Shown piece after piece: positions 23,130 to 34,700 of a stretch of 64,000 bases of DNA (position 1 is the first letter of the stretch; each line of letters starts with the position of its first letter). The position numbers and the translations under genes are program-made. The notes under the pieces were generated by a model. That model was not told the origin of the DNA. It made no database searches and saw only the letters and a program-made list of their open reading frames with translations. The stretch is from NCBI RefSeq assembly GCF_910591885.1, contig NC_063269.1:4340001-4404000 (forward strand), in the 5' to 3' direction. This DNA comes from Bombus terrestris (taxonomy: Eukaryota > Arthropoda > Insecta > Hymenoptera > Apidae).

Positions 23130-24110
23130 CCGCTAGGTGGAAATCTATTAACTTGATCGCCCGTATCTACGAGTCAGGCGACAAATCCAACATTACCAAT
23201 TACCGCTGGATCTTCTGATTAAATGTCACGCTTAAACAATTCGACAACTTGGCTGCAGAGAAGCTTTCCTCTATCGCGAAGCGTTGTCAACGGGCATCAG
23301 GGTCCTATCTCCTTTATCTTTCCTCCAATTACACATATTACCCAAGGGTTTGCTGACACGAGCGAGTAGACGTCCTATTTGCAAATTTTCATAAAGCTTC
23401 TCTCACACGGTTAATCGTAATGTCTCGATGAATAAGTTGGTATCCCTTGGCTTCATAGTCTCCTGGTTGTCTCCTGGTGTCTCGAAGGTCGTACTCGAAT
23501 AGTTAGATGTGCCAATACATTTTCCAGACAGAGCAGAACTTCTTGCTCCGGAATATCGCGACTCTCTCACCTTGGTTCTCTTTTATTCGACTTATTCATC
23601 GACGACATTGGATACGATATTACACACCTCTACGCGACCAACGTGAACATTTTTCTTAAGATCGAATACCTCCAGGGTATGTGTTACTTTTACGGCAGCA
23701 CTTAGCAAACATCGCTAACCGATGCAGATCCAATTTCACGACTCTCAACATTTCTAAGCGTAACGTCGCGCAATTTCAGCGCAAGCACGCGCCTTTTTTC
23801 TATCATTACGCTGTTGCTAACGTAATATCGCTTCTTTACGGGATCTTGGAATAAGGTTTGTCTCGACCTTGTCCTTCCGGCCGATCGCATTAAACGAATC
23901 CTTCTCTTTTAAACAACCGCTGATGCCTGCGGAGCTCACGGTCTTATTACGCGAACAGCATTCAACTTCGCCAATGTCAATCCCTTCGAAATCTTTTACT
24001 CCGCTCAGATCCGCTCAGACCGTCTCGAATATCGTTCAATCCACGCCATCGAAATCGCGCGCGTTCCATAGGAAAAATTCCAAATAAATTTCTCTCTTTC
24101 GTTTCTTATA
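23130..24110 (+). mobile_element. LINE reverse transcriptase relic, longest in the window
   Basis: Collinear fragments of a LINE RT in mixed frames: ESGDKSNITNYR (thumb/finger entry motif), FDNLAAEKLSSI, GRTRIVRCANTF, SHLGSLLFDLFIDDIG, then YATNVNIFLK where the catalytic Y/F-ADD box is expected, and further downstream pieces. The catalytic aspartates are mutated (23631-23642). Family: CR1/Jockey group. Heavily decayed. Confidence 0.8.
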
Positions 24111-24535
24111 AAATCCATCAGCCAATCTCGCAAACTTCCTATAATTACTTATCGCATGATTTAAGCAGACGAGCACTTCGCAACGACTAGAACAACTTGC
24201 GCTCACATCCCACTTATCCTTTATTTCTCAGATATTAAATTATCGCGTTGGCTGACCGGACATTCTCGGTTTAGTTCGATTTAATGCTCCGCTCTGCGGA
24301 ACCTTAGATGTTATCCATCTTGTTCCATGCAGCTCCACGACGAACCAGCGTTGCTGTTAACGATCGCGATTAAACGCATTCGCAGACAGGCCAATTCGTC
24401 TAGCCAGCGACTGGATTTTTTCGCCTCTTCCTTCCTCTCATTTTTAAACCGTAACAAAGTACTCGTTACGCGATCTTTCTCGGCTCTGTGGTTCGCGTTC
24501 CGTGTGTGCATTATATTCGCTTGTTTCTCAATTTA

Positions 24536-24682
24536 TTAATACGTTGACGCCGGCGTGTACCACCGGTGGACCACGAGTGTCTGTTCCGTGAGGCAGCCTG
24601 CATTACCGGTGTGTCACACGAGTTTGTGCGCCCGAATGCACAGAGAAAACCCTGAATATCGGCGTCGGCGTCGACGCGTTAA
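24536..24682. mobile_element. 147-bp TTAA-flanked miniature element
   Basis: Left TTAATACGTTGACGCCGGCG and right (minus strand) TTAACGCGTCGACGCCGACG: 15 of the 16 to 20 terminal bases agree up to transitions, and both ends carry TTAA. The terminal ACGTTGAC resembles the ends of the elements at 30023 and 42735, so it is probably a deletion derivative of a related piggyBac-like family. Confidence 0.6.
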
Positions 24683-24689
24683 GCTTCCT

Positions 24690-27600
24690 AAAGGCTGCTA
24701 TCTTTTGTCCTGCTTCTCAGACGCTCGAAGGCCGTTAATCGATATAGATAGATAAACAGACAAAGAGATAAAGAAATAGGAGGGCCAGAGACATTCAAAA
24801 TTGGACGGAACGATTGAAAAGTTAGAAGAGCACGGATTACATTCCCCGGCCGGATTTCACCGGCAGAATCGTCGAACGTCTGGTGTCGTAATTAAAGGAT
24901 TTAATCGGAGAAACGATCGAGCCACCCCTTTCACCCGTATTATCGGTCCGTTCTCTCGTCTTTGGTCGTGCTCTCGCGATCGGTGAAACGGCGGAAGCAA
25001 TTAACCGAGAGCCGTGCTAGCTCGACGGAACGACGCGGTGATATCTCGCGGCCCACCTCTTATCTGTCTCTTCCGTTCTCTCACGGAACGATTCTCCGTT
25101 CGAGAACGCAGTGTTCGCGTTTATCGCCGCGAACGAGCGAGCTTCCTCGTTTCGTTCGAACGACGCGCGATCCCGCCGAAAGATATTCGCTCGCGGGACA
25201 AACGACCCTGACTCGGCTAAATGTATTCCGCTGCGCTACAGCTGAATCAGTTGCTCGTCAACCTTAAAACGCGTGCTCACACTCTCGAGAAACGATCTGA
25301 ATTTTTCCGTCCTCGTTATCGGAATATGCAGTCACGCTGATAATAATATTGCTGATAATTTCGACACTTTTCTTTCCTTTTTTTTTTTTTTTTGGATTTC
25401 GTTAACAGTTTCAAGCAATCAATTAGAGCGTCCAGTTTATAAGACACGGTTATGTTTCTGTTTGTTCCGACACTCGTCGACAGGTTTATTCCGCTTACTT
25501 TTCCGTTTGTCCGTCTCTGAGTGGAATTTCCGTAAACGAAATTTCAGCCATTTGCCAGCCAGCAAGCTGACGTTTGGAACGCACGCTCATTTCCGATGAC
25601 GGTAGAATATAATTTCAGAAAAATTGGTCGTTTGTGTATTTGCTTAAAATAAATCCAGGTTGAACGTGTATCGTTGGACGACGAAAATCGAAGACTTAAA
25701 GTTACAAATTAATTTATATAAATTGGAGAAGATTAAAAAGAATGATTTTTATTAAGAAACGTATCGAAGGAAAGAAAATAATTTTCTTCGTCAGATATCA
25801 TCGAGCGATTGAATTCAACAATAATATACAGCAAAGCTTGTATATGTTGATTATAAATAAAGTATCGCATAATTGTTGGAATCGTATTATTAAAAATAAA
25901 GAAACCTACGGACTGATATTGGATTAGTTGCAAAGTTTTCAGAATTTTAATACCCTCAAAGAGCCTCTGTTTGATTAGATAAATCTCGGATTTACGATTT
26001 GCGTCAAACGTTCTTTCACCTTCCAAATATTCCGTTACCTCGTAATCATCAGACAATTGCCTTCGTTAAAACTGTTTTCATTCGAAAGAATGGAAGATAC
26101 GTTGGCCGCACGCAGGATGCATCGCAAGGTTAATGCAATCAGCCAGCCAAGAGCTTTTTATTTCTAGTAATATGAGATCAACGATAATTGGGTGACCCTG
26201 TTACATGGTTATCGCGTGTGCTCATCATACACAGGTTCCCTCTGTATTATTATTACATTCAATTACTTCGTGATATCTGATTGAGAAAATTATTTTCCTC
26301 TTTTTAGATTCTTCTTTAATTTCTTTCATTTTACATTTTTAAAGAAAACTTTTTATAATTCATATATTTCTTTCTCCTATTTGTCTTTCATTCGTTCGTT
26401 TTATTTGTATTATTATAGAGAATTATTTTTGTACATTGGGCAAATGCACGCTCGTTTATTATTTTAAATAAATAAATAAATAAATCTCGTCGGTCGTGGT
26501 GGGAAAGGTATTCATGAAATTCGTAACGCGCTACGTCAATCCATTTTTCTTTGCGATCTACGCGCCTTTTTTAAACGTCGAATATTCCTTGCGCGATCCA
26601 TATGTCGTTCATCTCTCGTCGCTTTTCTTTCTCATTTTCGCGAACACGATTAACCTCTAGCCTATTCTTTCTCAAACGCGGATTAGATATTTCAAGGAAT
26701 CGTTCGAGGAACAACGAGAACTGTACGCAGTGCGATCGATCGGACGTCATTCTGCGATCCTCCACATCGAACAAGTACCTCGACGCGTGAGCGCGATTCG
26801 CAAGGAACGTTCTTCGCGTCATTTTCTCGTGCCTTAATCGTGCATTTTGTAACCTCTGGAAATTCAATTTGGATTTCGACCAGGCACGGCGTTTACCGAG
26901 CACCGGTTATCGGATTACTTGACATTTCCCATTAACGGGCAGGCTGGCAACGGTCGACTGGCAACGTCTAAAGCTTATCGTCTCGATCCAAGAGGTATCA
27001 GTTTTCCCTCGGATTTAATCGAGTTTTCTCGAGGATTTAATCTTGTCCGGTTTACCGGTTTACGATATACGCGTTACCGCGTTGGCAGCGCGCTTCTTCC
27101 TTTGTCGTGCTGAAGAAAAACTACGAGCTCGATCGTTTCTCGGGCTGCAAGAGTTTTCTAATTCCATCGAAATCGAATTAAACAATATCGAATAAGCACA
27201 CGGTGGGACAAACGAATCGGAGTCGATCGACGCTTTGGAATACGTAACACGGTTGGCAAATTAATTACAAATTTCGCTTGGCCCTCTCCTCCCATTCCAT
27301 CTACGAAATTAAATTACAAATTGCACGTGGATAATGTTTACTTTGTCGTTTACTATATCCGCGAGTTCCATCTAACGGACGTGGCGCGCTTTCTCCGAAC
27401 GTCGACGACTGAGATCGCGTCTCATCCCACCTGAATGCTCGTCAACCGACCAGTGAAATTCTTGAATGTGAATCCCCCATAGACGAGTAAAGATTAATAT
27501 TGCCTGACCTATTTGTATTTATGCCCTCCAGCGAATACTATTGTATCCGTACGATGTGACGCGCGTAGGATTATGCGTCCTACCTATAACACGCCGATCT

Positions 27601-28900
27601 CGATAGATTTACTGCGATTTACTGCGCCAAAAACAGATTGAAAATCATCTGCGAACGTCATATAATTCGCTTTAATCGCCAACTCCATCGTTTATCCGTA
27701 CGCTGTAAATGTTATCAATCGCGTGCGTGATCTTGCAACGTTCTTTTCTATCAAATAGCGGAAAAAGAGCGCACGGTTTGTTGGCTGGTAATCACGGCAA
27801 ATCGAATTTCGCGCGGTAATTGATAAACGCGATGCGTGATAAATTGGTTTGCCAGGTCCGCGAATAAAACCGCACGAAACATTAATTTAGATCTTTAAAG
27901 AAACCGCGTGTTATTTCAGTGTCACGCTGTCGTGCCATTTACTCTCTAATTAGCAGTTTCTCTGACCGCATAGACTTCTTCTCCGTGAGCGACGACGTGT
28001 CATCCAAGCGAACGAACTGCGACGCGTTATCTCGATCCTAAATTTATCTGTCGTTGTAAATGCATGTATTCTCGTGCCCGTATACGAATAAATAAATAAA
28101 TGAATAAATCAATGGTTATTATTGTTCTGAAAGGGCTTCGCTCGTTCGTTATACCAACGAATAAACAGATAAATAAAAACGCGTGGTCGATCGTTGTCGC
28201 ATCGAATTTGCAAACGCGTCTGCCGTCTTTACGTTTGAATGGTTTCGATCGGACTGGATTAATAAAGACGTATCTCTGCACGGCAAGATAAAGTTCGCGC
28301 GATCGATCGCGAAACGCGAAATCCTCGATTAGAGATAACGAAGGGGTCACCGATTCGATGCACGCGCCAGTAAACGTGGTAAACAGTGTCCGGAGATCCA
28401 TATCCTTTCGCGAGACCATTCACTTCCCGACGAACGTCTCGATCTCGAGTCGCGTACCTATCGCGTAAGATCCAAATTCGATAAGCTTGGCCGACACGAC
28501 GGCTCTCCATCGAGCGTATCCGGTAAGGTCGACGCGTCGCGTCGTATCGCATCGATCCGCTCGTTTAATTAAGCTAGCGAAAGGATTCGACGATGTCGCA
28601 AGATTCGACTAATATTTGACGAGTAAAATTGGAAACGAACGGGAGCGAAACAGGGCGAAACGGAGTGGAAGGAGGTTGGGGCGGAGGCGGAAGAGGAAGG
28701 AGGAAATACGCCAGCCCCGTGACCGATGAAAATTTCTTTGTTTGATCTGGCAAATCGAAGTAGCGAGATTTAATAATTATCTGTCAGCGGTGATTAGTCT
28801 GTCTTACTTATTAAGTTCTTATCAATTGTAACCATCGATCACAGAGTACTCGTTTAGTTGTGAAACTTTTCCCTTTTTGCGTTACTAATGAGGTTTCCCC
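24690..28900. other. No recognised gene; AAATA-type microsatellites
   Basis: Mostly unique-looking sequence. (AAAT)n at 26464-26486 and 28084-28105 probably mark ends of old retroposons. The open frame 25733-26056 (minus) is unusual for AT-rich DNA but matches nothing I know. Confidence 0.45.
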
Positions 28901-28904
28901 TTCG

Positions 28905-29046
28905 ATAGAATAAAACAAAGTAAAACAGAATAAAACAAAACGGAACAAAATCAAATGAAATGAAATAAAATGAAATCAAGCGAAATAATACGAAATAAAA
29001 TGAAATGAAACGAAATGAAACGGAATAAAATAAAATAAAACAAAAT
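28905..29046. repeat. Degenerate AAATG/AAACA pentamer tract
   Basis: About 140 bp of imperfect five-base repeats of the type aaaat/aaaac/gaaat, almost without C+T-rich interruptions on the plus strand. Confidence 0.85.
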
Positions 29047-29189
29047 AACGTTTTTTGTCTCTGGCCATTTCACATCCGCAACGTGCCTCTGTCATATGGC
29101 ACTTAGCGAAACGCCGAGACCGGCTTGAAAAAATCCGACATTTTTCTATCGCTTAAGACCGACACTCCTATGCAACGGGAATAATCACA

Positions 29190-29720
29190 ATGGCATAATG
29201 TCCAGATTCAATTTACAACCCCTAAACAATAGACGTACCGTTGCGAACATCTTTGCAAAATTGTTAATAACAGGATTTGCTGTTTTGCTGCTCTTCATCC
29301 ACCGAAGTTGTACGTACCACCTCACCACACTCTCAGACACTCGAACCTATTTTTATCAACATTTTTGTACATCTGAATGCGGTCACGCGGATATCATCGA
29401 TGGACTTTCGCAACGCGACCAACAGATTTCACGATCATTTTTATCTTTTCTCCTAAAGAGTTAAACGTCCCGTGTACCTTTTTCTTCGCCGTACTATTTA
29501 CGTTCCGCGCTAATTTCACCTCGATTCATGGTGATCGATGTGTTAATTCGTCTTCGTTGCGCACGCACAGCCACGCTACAATTAAATCGCATAATGTACG
29601 CTGCTTCGCGATCAATCTACTTGCGCTTTTCATCGAGCCAACAATTTTGCTTTGTTTCGCACGTTCGATATTGCTCTAAAAGAGAACCGCGCGTTTATTA
29701 TATCGAATAAACAGATAAAG
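29190..29720 (+). mobile_element. Probable LINE fragment
   Basis: The reading SRFNLQPLNNRRTVANIF followed by KLLITG resembles the 'sLe-RR--a-l-F-yKll-g' motif of LINE RT C-termini, and the segment closes with aataaacagataaagcg as other LINE tails here do. The middle part cannot be aligned convincingly. Confidence 0.45.
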
Positions 29721-30022
29721 CGAAATAGAACGAAGTGAAAATAAATCTCGTTTCGTTCTTGTTTCGTCGCTCGAACCGCTCGTTTTCCCGTACGCGTTGT
29801 CGTCTCTCGTCCACCGCAACGGAAGAAGATCTTTACACGCCGTCGGCTTCGACTTCGGTTGACGATCGCTGAAAATCGTGGAACTTTTGGTCGACGCGTT
29901 ACCACGTACCACTGATCCACGTTTCACGCGTATTTCGATACTCGTGTATCGCAGAAACACCCAAATACGCGTGAAATAACGAACGAGTATACGTCTTTTT
30001 CTTACTCGCCTTTCTCATCGCT

Positions 30023-30533
30023 TTAACACGTTGATTGCCACGCGTGTTTTCAATGAAATCTTCTTCAGGCCACGAGTGTGGTATAGATCATTCCGTCCAA
30101 ATGGTTTCTTATGCCACCGCAATTAGAAAAGGAATCGAATGGTACGGAAAACTTGGCGTTCAACTTCTTCTGGGAATTTCTGCTGTAAACGCTTGGACGG
30201 TTTACAAAATTGCAACAAGGAAGGTTGCAAATATTAGAAGATTTAGAGAATTATTAGCTGCAAAAGAATTTAAAGGAAACAGCAGCTTATTGTCCAAATT
30301 GCCCCGACGAACCTCAGCTTTCTATAGAATGCTTTGAAGTTTTACGTTCTAAATAATTTTCTTAATAAACCATCTTCGTATTACCTTTATAACAATTCAA
30401 TAGTTTTATTACTTCCCGTGGAAAATCTTTTCAAATACCTACGACGATCCTTCGCAAATAGTCAAATAAGCGTCACCCTATCAGAAACTTTGCCGTCACC
30501 CGAATATGCGTGACACTGCGGTCAACGTGTTAA
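30023..30533 (+). mobile_element. piggyBac-like element with transposase remnant
   Basis: TTAA at 30023-30026 and 30530-30533. Ends TTAACACGTTGATTGCCACG and (minus) TTAACACGTTGACCGCAGTG share the first 12 bases and 15 of 20. It is an internally deleted copy, 503 bp between the TTAA sites, that retains the C-terminal part of the transposase gene. Its right half is repeated in inverted orientation at 42735-43029. Confidence 0.85.
30050..30337 (+). pseudogene. piggyBac transposase, C-terminal remnant
   Basis: About 95 codons open to a TGA stop. It includes SVQMVSYATAIRKGIEWYGK, then LGISAVNAWTVYKIAT, then NIRRFRELLAAK. In piggyBac transposases the corresponding part reads D-qM-syy---RK--rWy-k--f-lld-a-vNA-ily. 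The N-terminal part with the catalytic DDD residues and any start codon are gone, so it cannot be active. The translation remains open to its natural stop. Confidence 0.8.
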
Positions 30534-31299
30534 GCCGCGTCTATGGCAAACGAAACGCGACAACTGCGAGAGAATAGCTGAAAGAGAATGCACCTACGGT
30601 TTTTGACGACATCATTTGGAGGGGGCGACAAGGAGGAGAAGCTTGGCCGGAAGAAGCTGGAACAAATTGCGACGCAAGCCGAGTTACAAGAGCACTTGGC
30701 AAATTTGTCGAGGTATCGCGCGGCCCTTTCGAGATGAAACGCGTGAACGCGAAGAGAAACGAGATTCGATCGAGCCCCAACGGAGCCGATGCAACGAAAG
30801 CGATTAACCGAAACGGCCGAGCGACTCGAGCATCGGAGAAACCAGCGCGAAAGCCACCAGGGGAAATCACGTTGCGTCGTACGCTAAAGGTCTTGTAACT
30901 TATTCCCGACTGTTCTAGAGGCTTGATCGTGGAGGAGGAGAGACGGTTAACGTGTTTGCGAGATTCGCGACGCGAGACTAGATCGTTTCCTTTCATGGAC
31001 ACGGAGCGTCGCAGAGCGACGAATCAAAGCGGCCAAGAGCAAACGAGCGGATCTTCGGATCGTGGAGGAAACGTCGAGATATTCGGTAGAGAAATCCGCT
31101 TTATAATTACGCTACTTGAATAAACGTAGCCTCCGGAAGAATGCGAAATTACTTGCTGTTAAGCACTATGCAACATCGTACCGCTTATGGCTACCATAGT
31201 TGTTTTAATAGGTTGATCAACTTGGTTAACTCCATCCACCACAAGATTGATATATTTAATTAATCTATGAAATCCCTAAGATCCTTCTTAACACAGATT

Positions 31300-31780
31300 T
31301 TATAACTTGTCTATCTTAATTCTTAATACTACACCTCAATGCTTCTTCTTCCTAATTGTTAATTATCTTTTCTTCACTTTTTATCAGCTTACGTCTTACT
31401 ATCGTTCCTGTACATCTTGCGTTGCATCTACTTTTTCTTCCTCCGCTAAAGGGATTTTTCTTTCCGGTGAAACCAACGATACATTAACAAATTTTTGCCA
31501 AAGTTACCGACGCGCAAGATTCTTGGTTTCATATATAGAGCGCTAAGGTTAGGCTTCATTTAGGCTACCGCTCCGTCACCTGATCGCCTTAGCATCGATA
31601 TCTCATTAAGAATATAGAGCGTACGCGACGCAGACTGCTACGCTTAGGTGGTCACGTTTTAGGCTGTTACGTGTCTCTTAACGATCACGATTATTCTCAA
31701 ATTTTACGCCGTCTAAACCTAACGATGCTCGGACTGATGTTCGTCTAATTTTTCGTCTAATTTTCTACAGAAAATATCGA
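31300..31780 (+). mobile_element. LINE fragment, RT C-terminal region
   Basis: KLPTRKILGFIYRALRLGF (the 'a-r-LGFi-R' motif after the RT palm), then a frameshifted segment with SLNDHDYSQILRRLNLTML, which corresponds to the 'ndHdY--i--rL---sL' region. Plus strand, decayed. Confidence 0.65.
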
Positions 31781-31789
31781 ATGGCAAGG

Positions 31790-34700
31790 TAAATGGCACC
31801 GAAATTACGAAGCACTTTAATTTATGGACATCTCGGCCGTCTATCGGACACTTTCTTCTTCTTAAGCAGCAATCTCACCGTAGCCTTTACGGTCAACGAA
31901 ATTGTATTTTAATAGGCTCGTCGTAAAGGCCGATCTCTACTGCCAAGAGATTAACTGTCCTTGTTCTACCTACACCTTCGGGCGTGCTTTTATTTTCTTT
32001 GTCCTCGAGTTATCTACTTTTTTCCAATTGCGAGGATGTATACCGCAGGCTGCGCGTATAAATAAATCGCCAGAGATCGACGAGATCGGTGGGGCCGTAG
32101 TAGCGTAAACGAGATTCGAAACAGAAACAGAGTGCATTGGATAAATTCGTCGAACAAATCGGCGGTCCGCGTGTTTCGTTTTTATCGAACGCCTCGTCGT
32201 AGCAACAACGATCAACTCGCACATATCCCGAATGGAACTCTGCAAATCGAGCACGCAGAGTCTGTATTTTACCATCGACCATTCGAGTTTTCGTCGACCG
32301 CGCTGTTCGCGGAAGAGACTCGATCCAACGTTCCACGCGCGCGTCGTTCCTGCGACGACGTTTTCGCTGAAGTTGGTCTCCGCCACCGCGCGCTTCCAGT
32401 CGCTTCGAGAGTATCGCCGAGTTTTGCGACGACTGAAAATTGGACGCGCGGCTCGAGAGAAACCGACCGAGTTCTGTCCTGTTCCGAATCGTCGATACGC
32501 TCGAGACGCTGCCCCGGAAGAGGAGGACGACGAGGTTACGAGATTCGTTGCGCCGCTGGACCGACCAATGATTTTCCCCAGACACGGAATAGTAGCCGCG
32601 TTTTGACAGACGTTAAACGCGTTTCGAGCAAAAATTAACACCGTCGCTTTATGGCGAAAGCAGCGAGATAAACACGAGGTTGCGTTTGTTCTGTCTCGAT
32701 GCGTGTGCGCGGTTGATGCTTCGAGCGACTCCAATTATCATAAATTTCAATAGTACGTTAGAGCGAACAACCGCGTCGTTGTAATATTAAACGCGCCGGC
32801 GAATCGGCTCGCCCACGTGTTTATTTTTACAAACGAATCGGACAAAACGCAGCGGGGCACCGCGTGGAAGGGCGCGTCGCAAGGCGGACGGAGAGAGCGC
32901 GCGATAAATCGGGAAATGGAAAAATAAAGAGTCTGCTGGAGCGAAACGTCGAAATCGTTGGAGGGCGAGGCTAGGGAAGAGGCAGGAAGGCAGAGGATGC
33001 CAAAGGCCGACGAGGTAAATCTTGCCGGGTTCGATTCGAGCCTGGAAATTGCCAGGGAACGCGTATAATCGAATTGCCGATGTCCCATACCGTAGGCCAT
33101 CGATGCGATCAATTAAAATAACAATATGCTCGATGGACCGCTTTGCATATAAATTAAAGGGGACATGGTTCGACTGTATCGGCAGTTTTCGCGGTTGCAA
33201 TAGCTTCCCCTAGCCCGGTACACGGCGGTGGCGGGCCGACGCGACGTCCGGTACCTGCCACACGGTGCCCACCCAGCCCGCAAAATCTGCTCGTTTCCGA
33301 GACTGCTGCGTGGAGCAGATTCGGATGCGTCGCGTCGGATCGAACGCTGGTAACGCGGGGCAAAAAACAGGATGGAAAAAGCTCGGCCAAAGGTTCGCGA
33401 AAAAAGGACGCGTTTTTCCACGGTTTAATGGCAAATAACGGTGATACCTCGTCCCGCGCGCCGCACCGCCAACCACCGCGTTTTTCCAATGTTTCTCGTC
33501 CGATCGCATCGTCCCGCGAAATTTACATCGCGTACTCCTATTTTCTATGAACGTTTCTCTCGCCGGTCCGAATCGATTCAACGGATTTAGATGGACGCGG
33601 AGAGCGTTCGAGGGCGGACGTTCTCATCGTCGAAACTCGGTTGGGAAAGTCCGACTACTCTTCTCCTTCCTGTCAACTTCCGATAGAATCTCGGCAAGAC
33701 GAACGCGCTCCATCTCCTCTGCCGTCTGACAGCGATCGTATTTGTAGGTGCGAGTCGCGTCGCCACCGAACGGATAACATTTTTCTTGTTTTTATGTTGT
33801 TCGCACGGTTCTATGGAATTTTCCGCAGTTACGGCTGAGATGGAAGGAAGGAAGAGAGAGAGAGAGTAGGGAAAAATCACGGATATTGTTCGGTTCGAGA
33901 GGCGAACGACGAAGAGAGAGACAGAGAGAGAGGAACGAGAATCTCGTGGACGTTACGCGCGGTTTTGTTCCGCAGGGAACACGATCTCGCGTGGTCAAGA
34001 TGAAAATGCTTTCGCGGTATCAAAGTGCAGGCATTTTTCAAGCTGGCGAAGCATACATTGCGAAAGAGAGATGAGCCCATTTCGGAAGATTGACTGGCGT
34101 TGCAGTTGCCGCTTTCGAGGGAAATTTTCCCCCGTTTTCGATTCTTTTCTCTCGGTGCATCGCGGCGGGTGTTACCACGCTGCTTCCCATTCCTCTTCGC
34201 ACATCGATCGGACGAGACCGCGAACTGCGAACGTTTCTCCAACGATCTTTCCTCTTCTCGCGGAGGAGAGGGCGAGCGAAAAGCAATTTACGCGTCCGCG
34301 TCGTGAATCACGCGGTTCGAATTAATTCGCTCGACGTCCCGGCCGTTCGAAGGTTTAAACTGCGGAGGCAAACGCCTAGGAATTCTGCTTTCGGCTCGAT
34401 CGGTCAGCGGCTCTCGCCAGACGCTCGTTTTTCTTCTCTCTTGCCATCGAGCACCTCCAGGAAAACTCAAAACTCGGAACTTGGATGGAAAAAAGTTTAG
34501 GTCGGAAGATTCGAGTCGGCCGTCCGCGAGTTCGATGGAAACGGCCACGAGGAACTTGCCCCGAGTGGTTCGTAGGTCGAGGCATCGGTCCGTTTTAACG
34601 CGCCACGTGGATTATCGAACACTCGGCAAACGTGTATTTCAGGAAATTACCGAAATACTCGGATATTCGTCGACTCAGTTGGCGAAAGTTGATTCCGTCT

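Noticed and set aside
25733..26056. 107-codon open frame in AT-rich DNA as an exon
   Set aside because: It lacks a normal ATG start at its beginning, has no family resemblance and is followed by LINE-like AT-rich sequence. Kept only as a note.
31970..32734. 254-codon open frame on the minus strand as a gene
   Set aside because: Arg/Ser-rich with no domain, an equally open overlapping frame on the other strand, and no splice or start context. Explained by CpG-rich composition.
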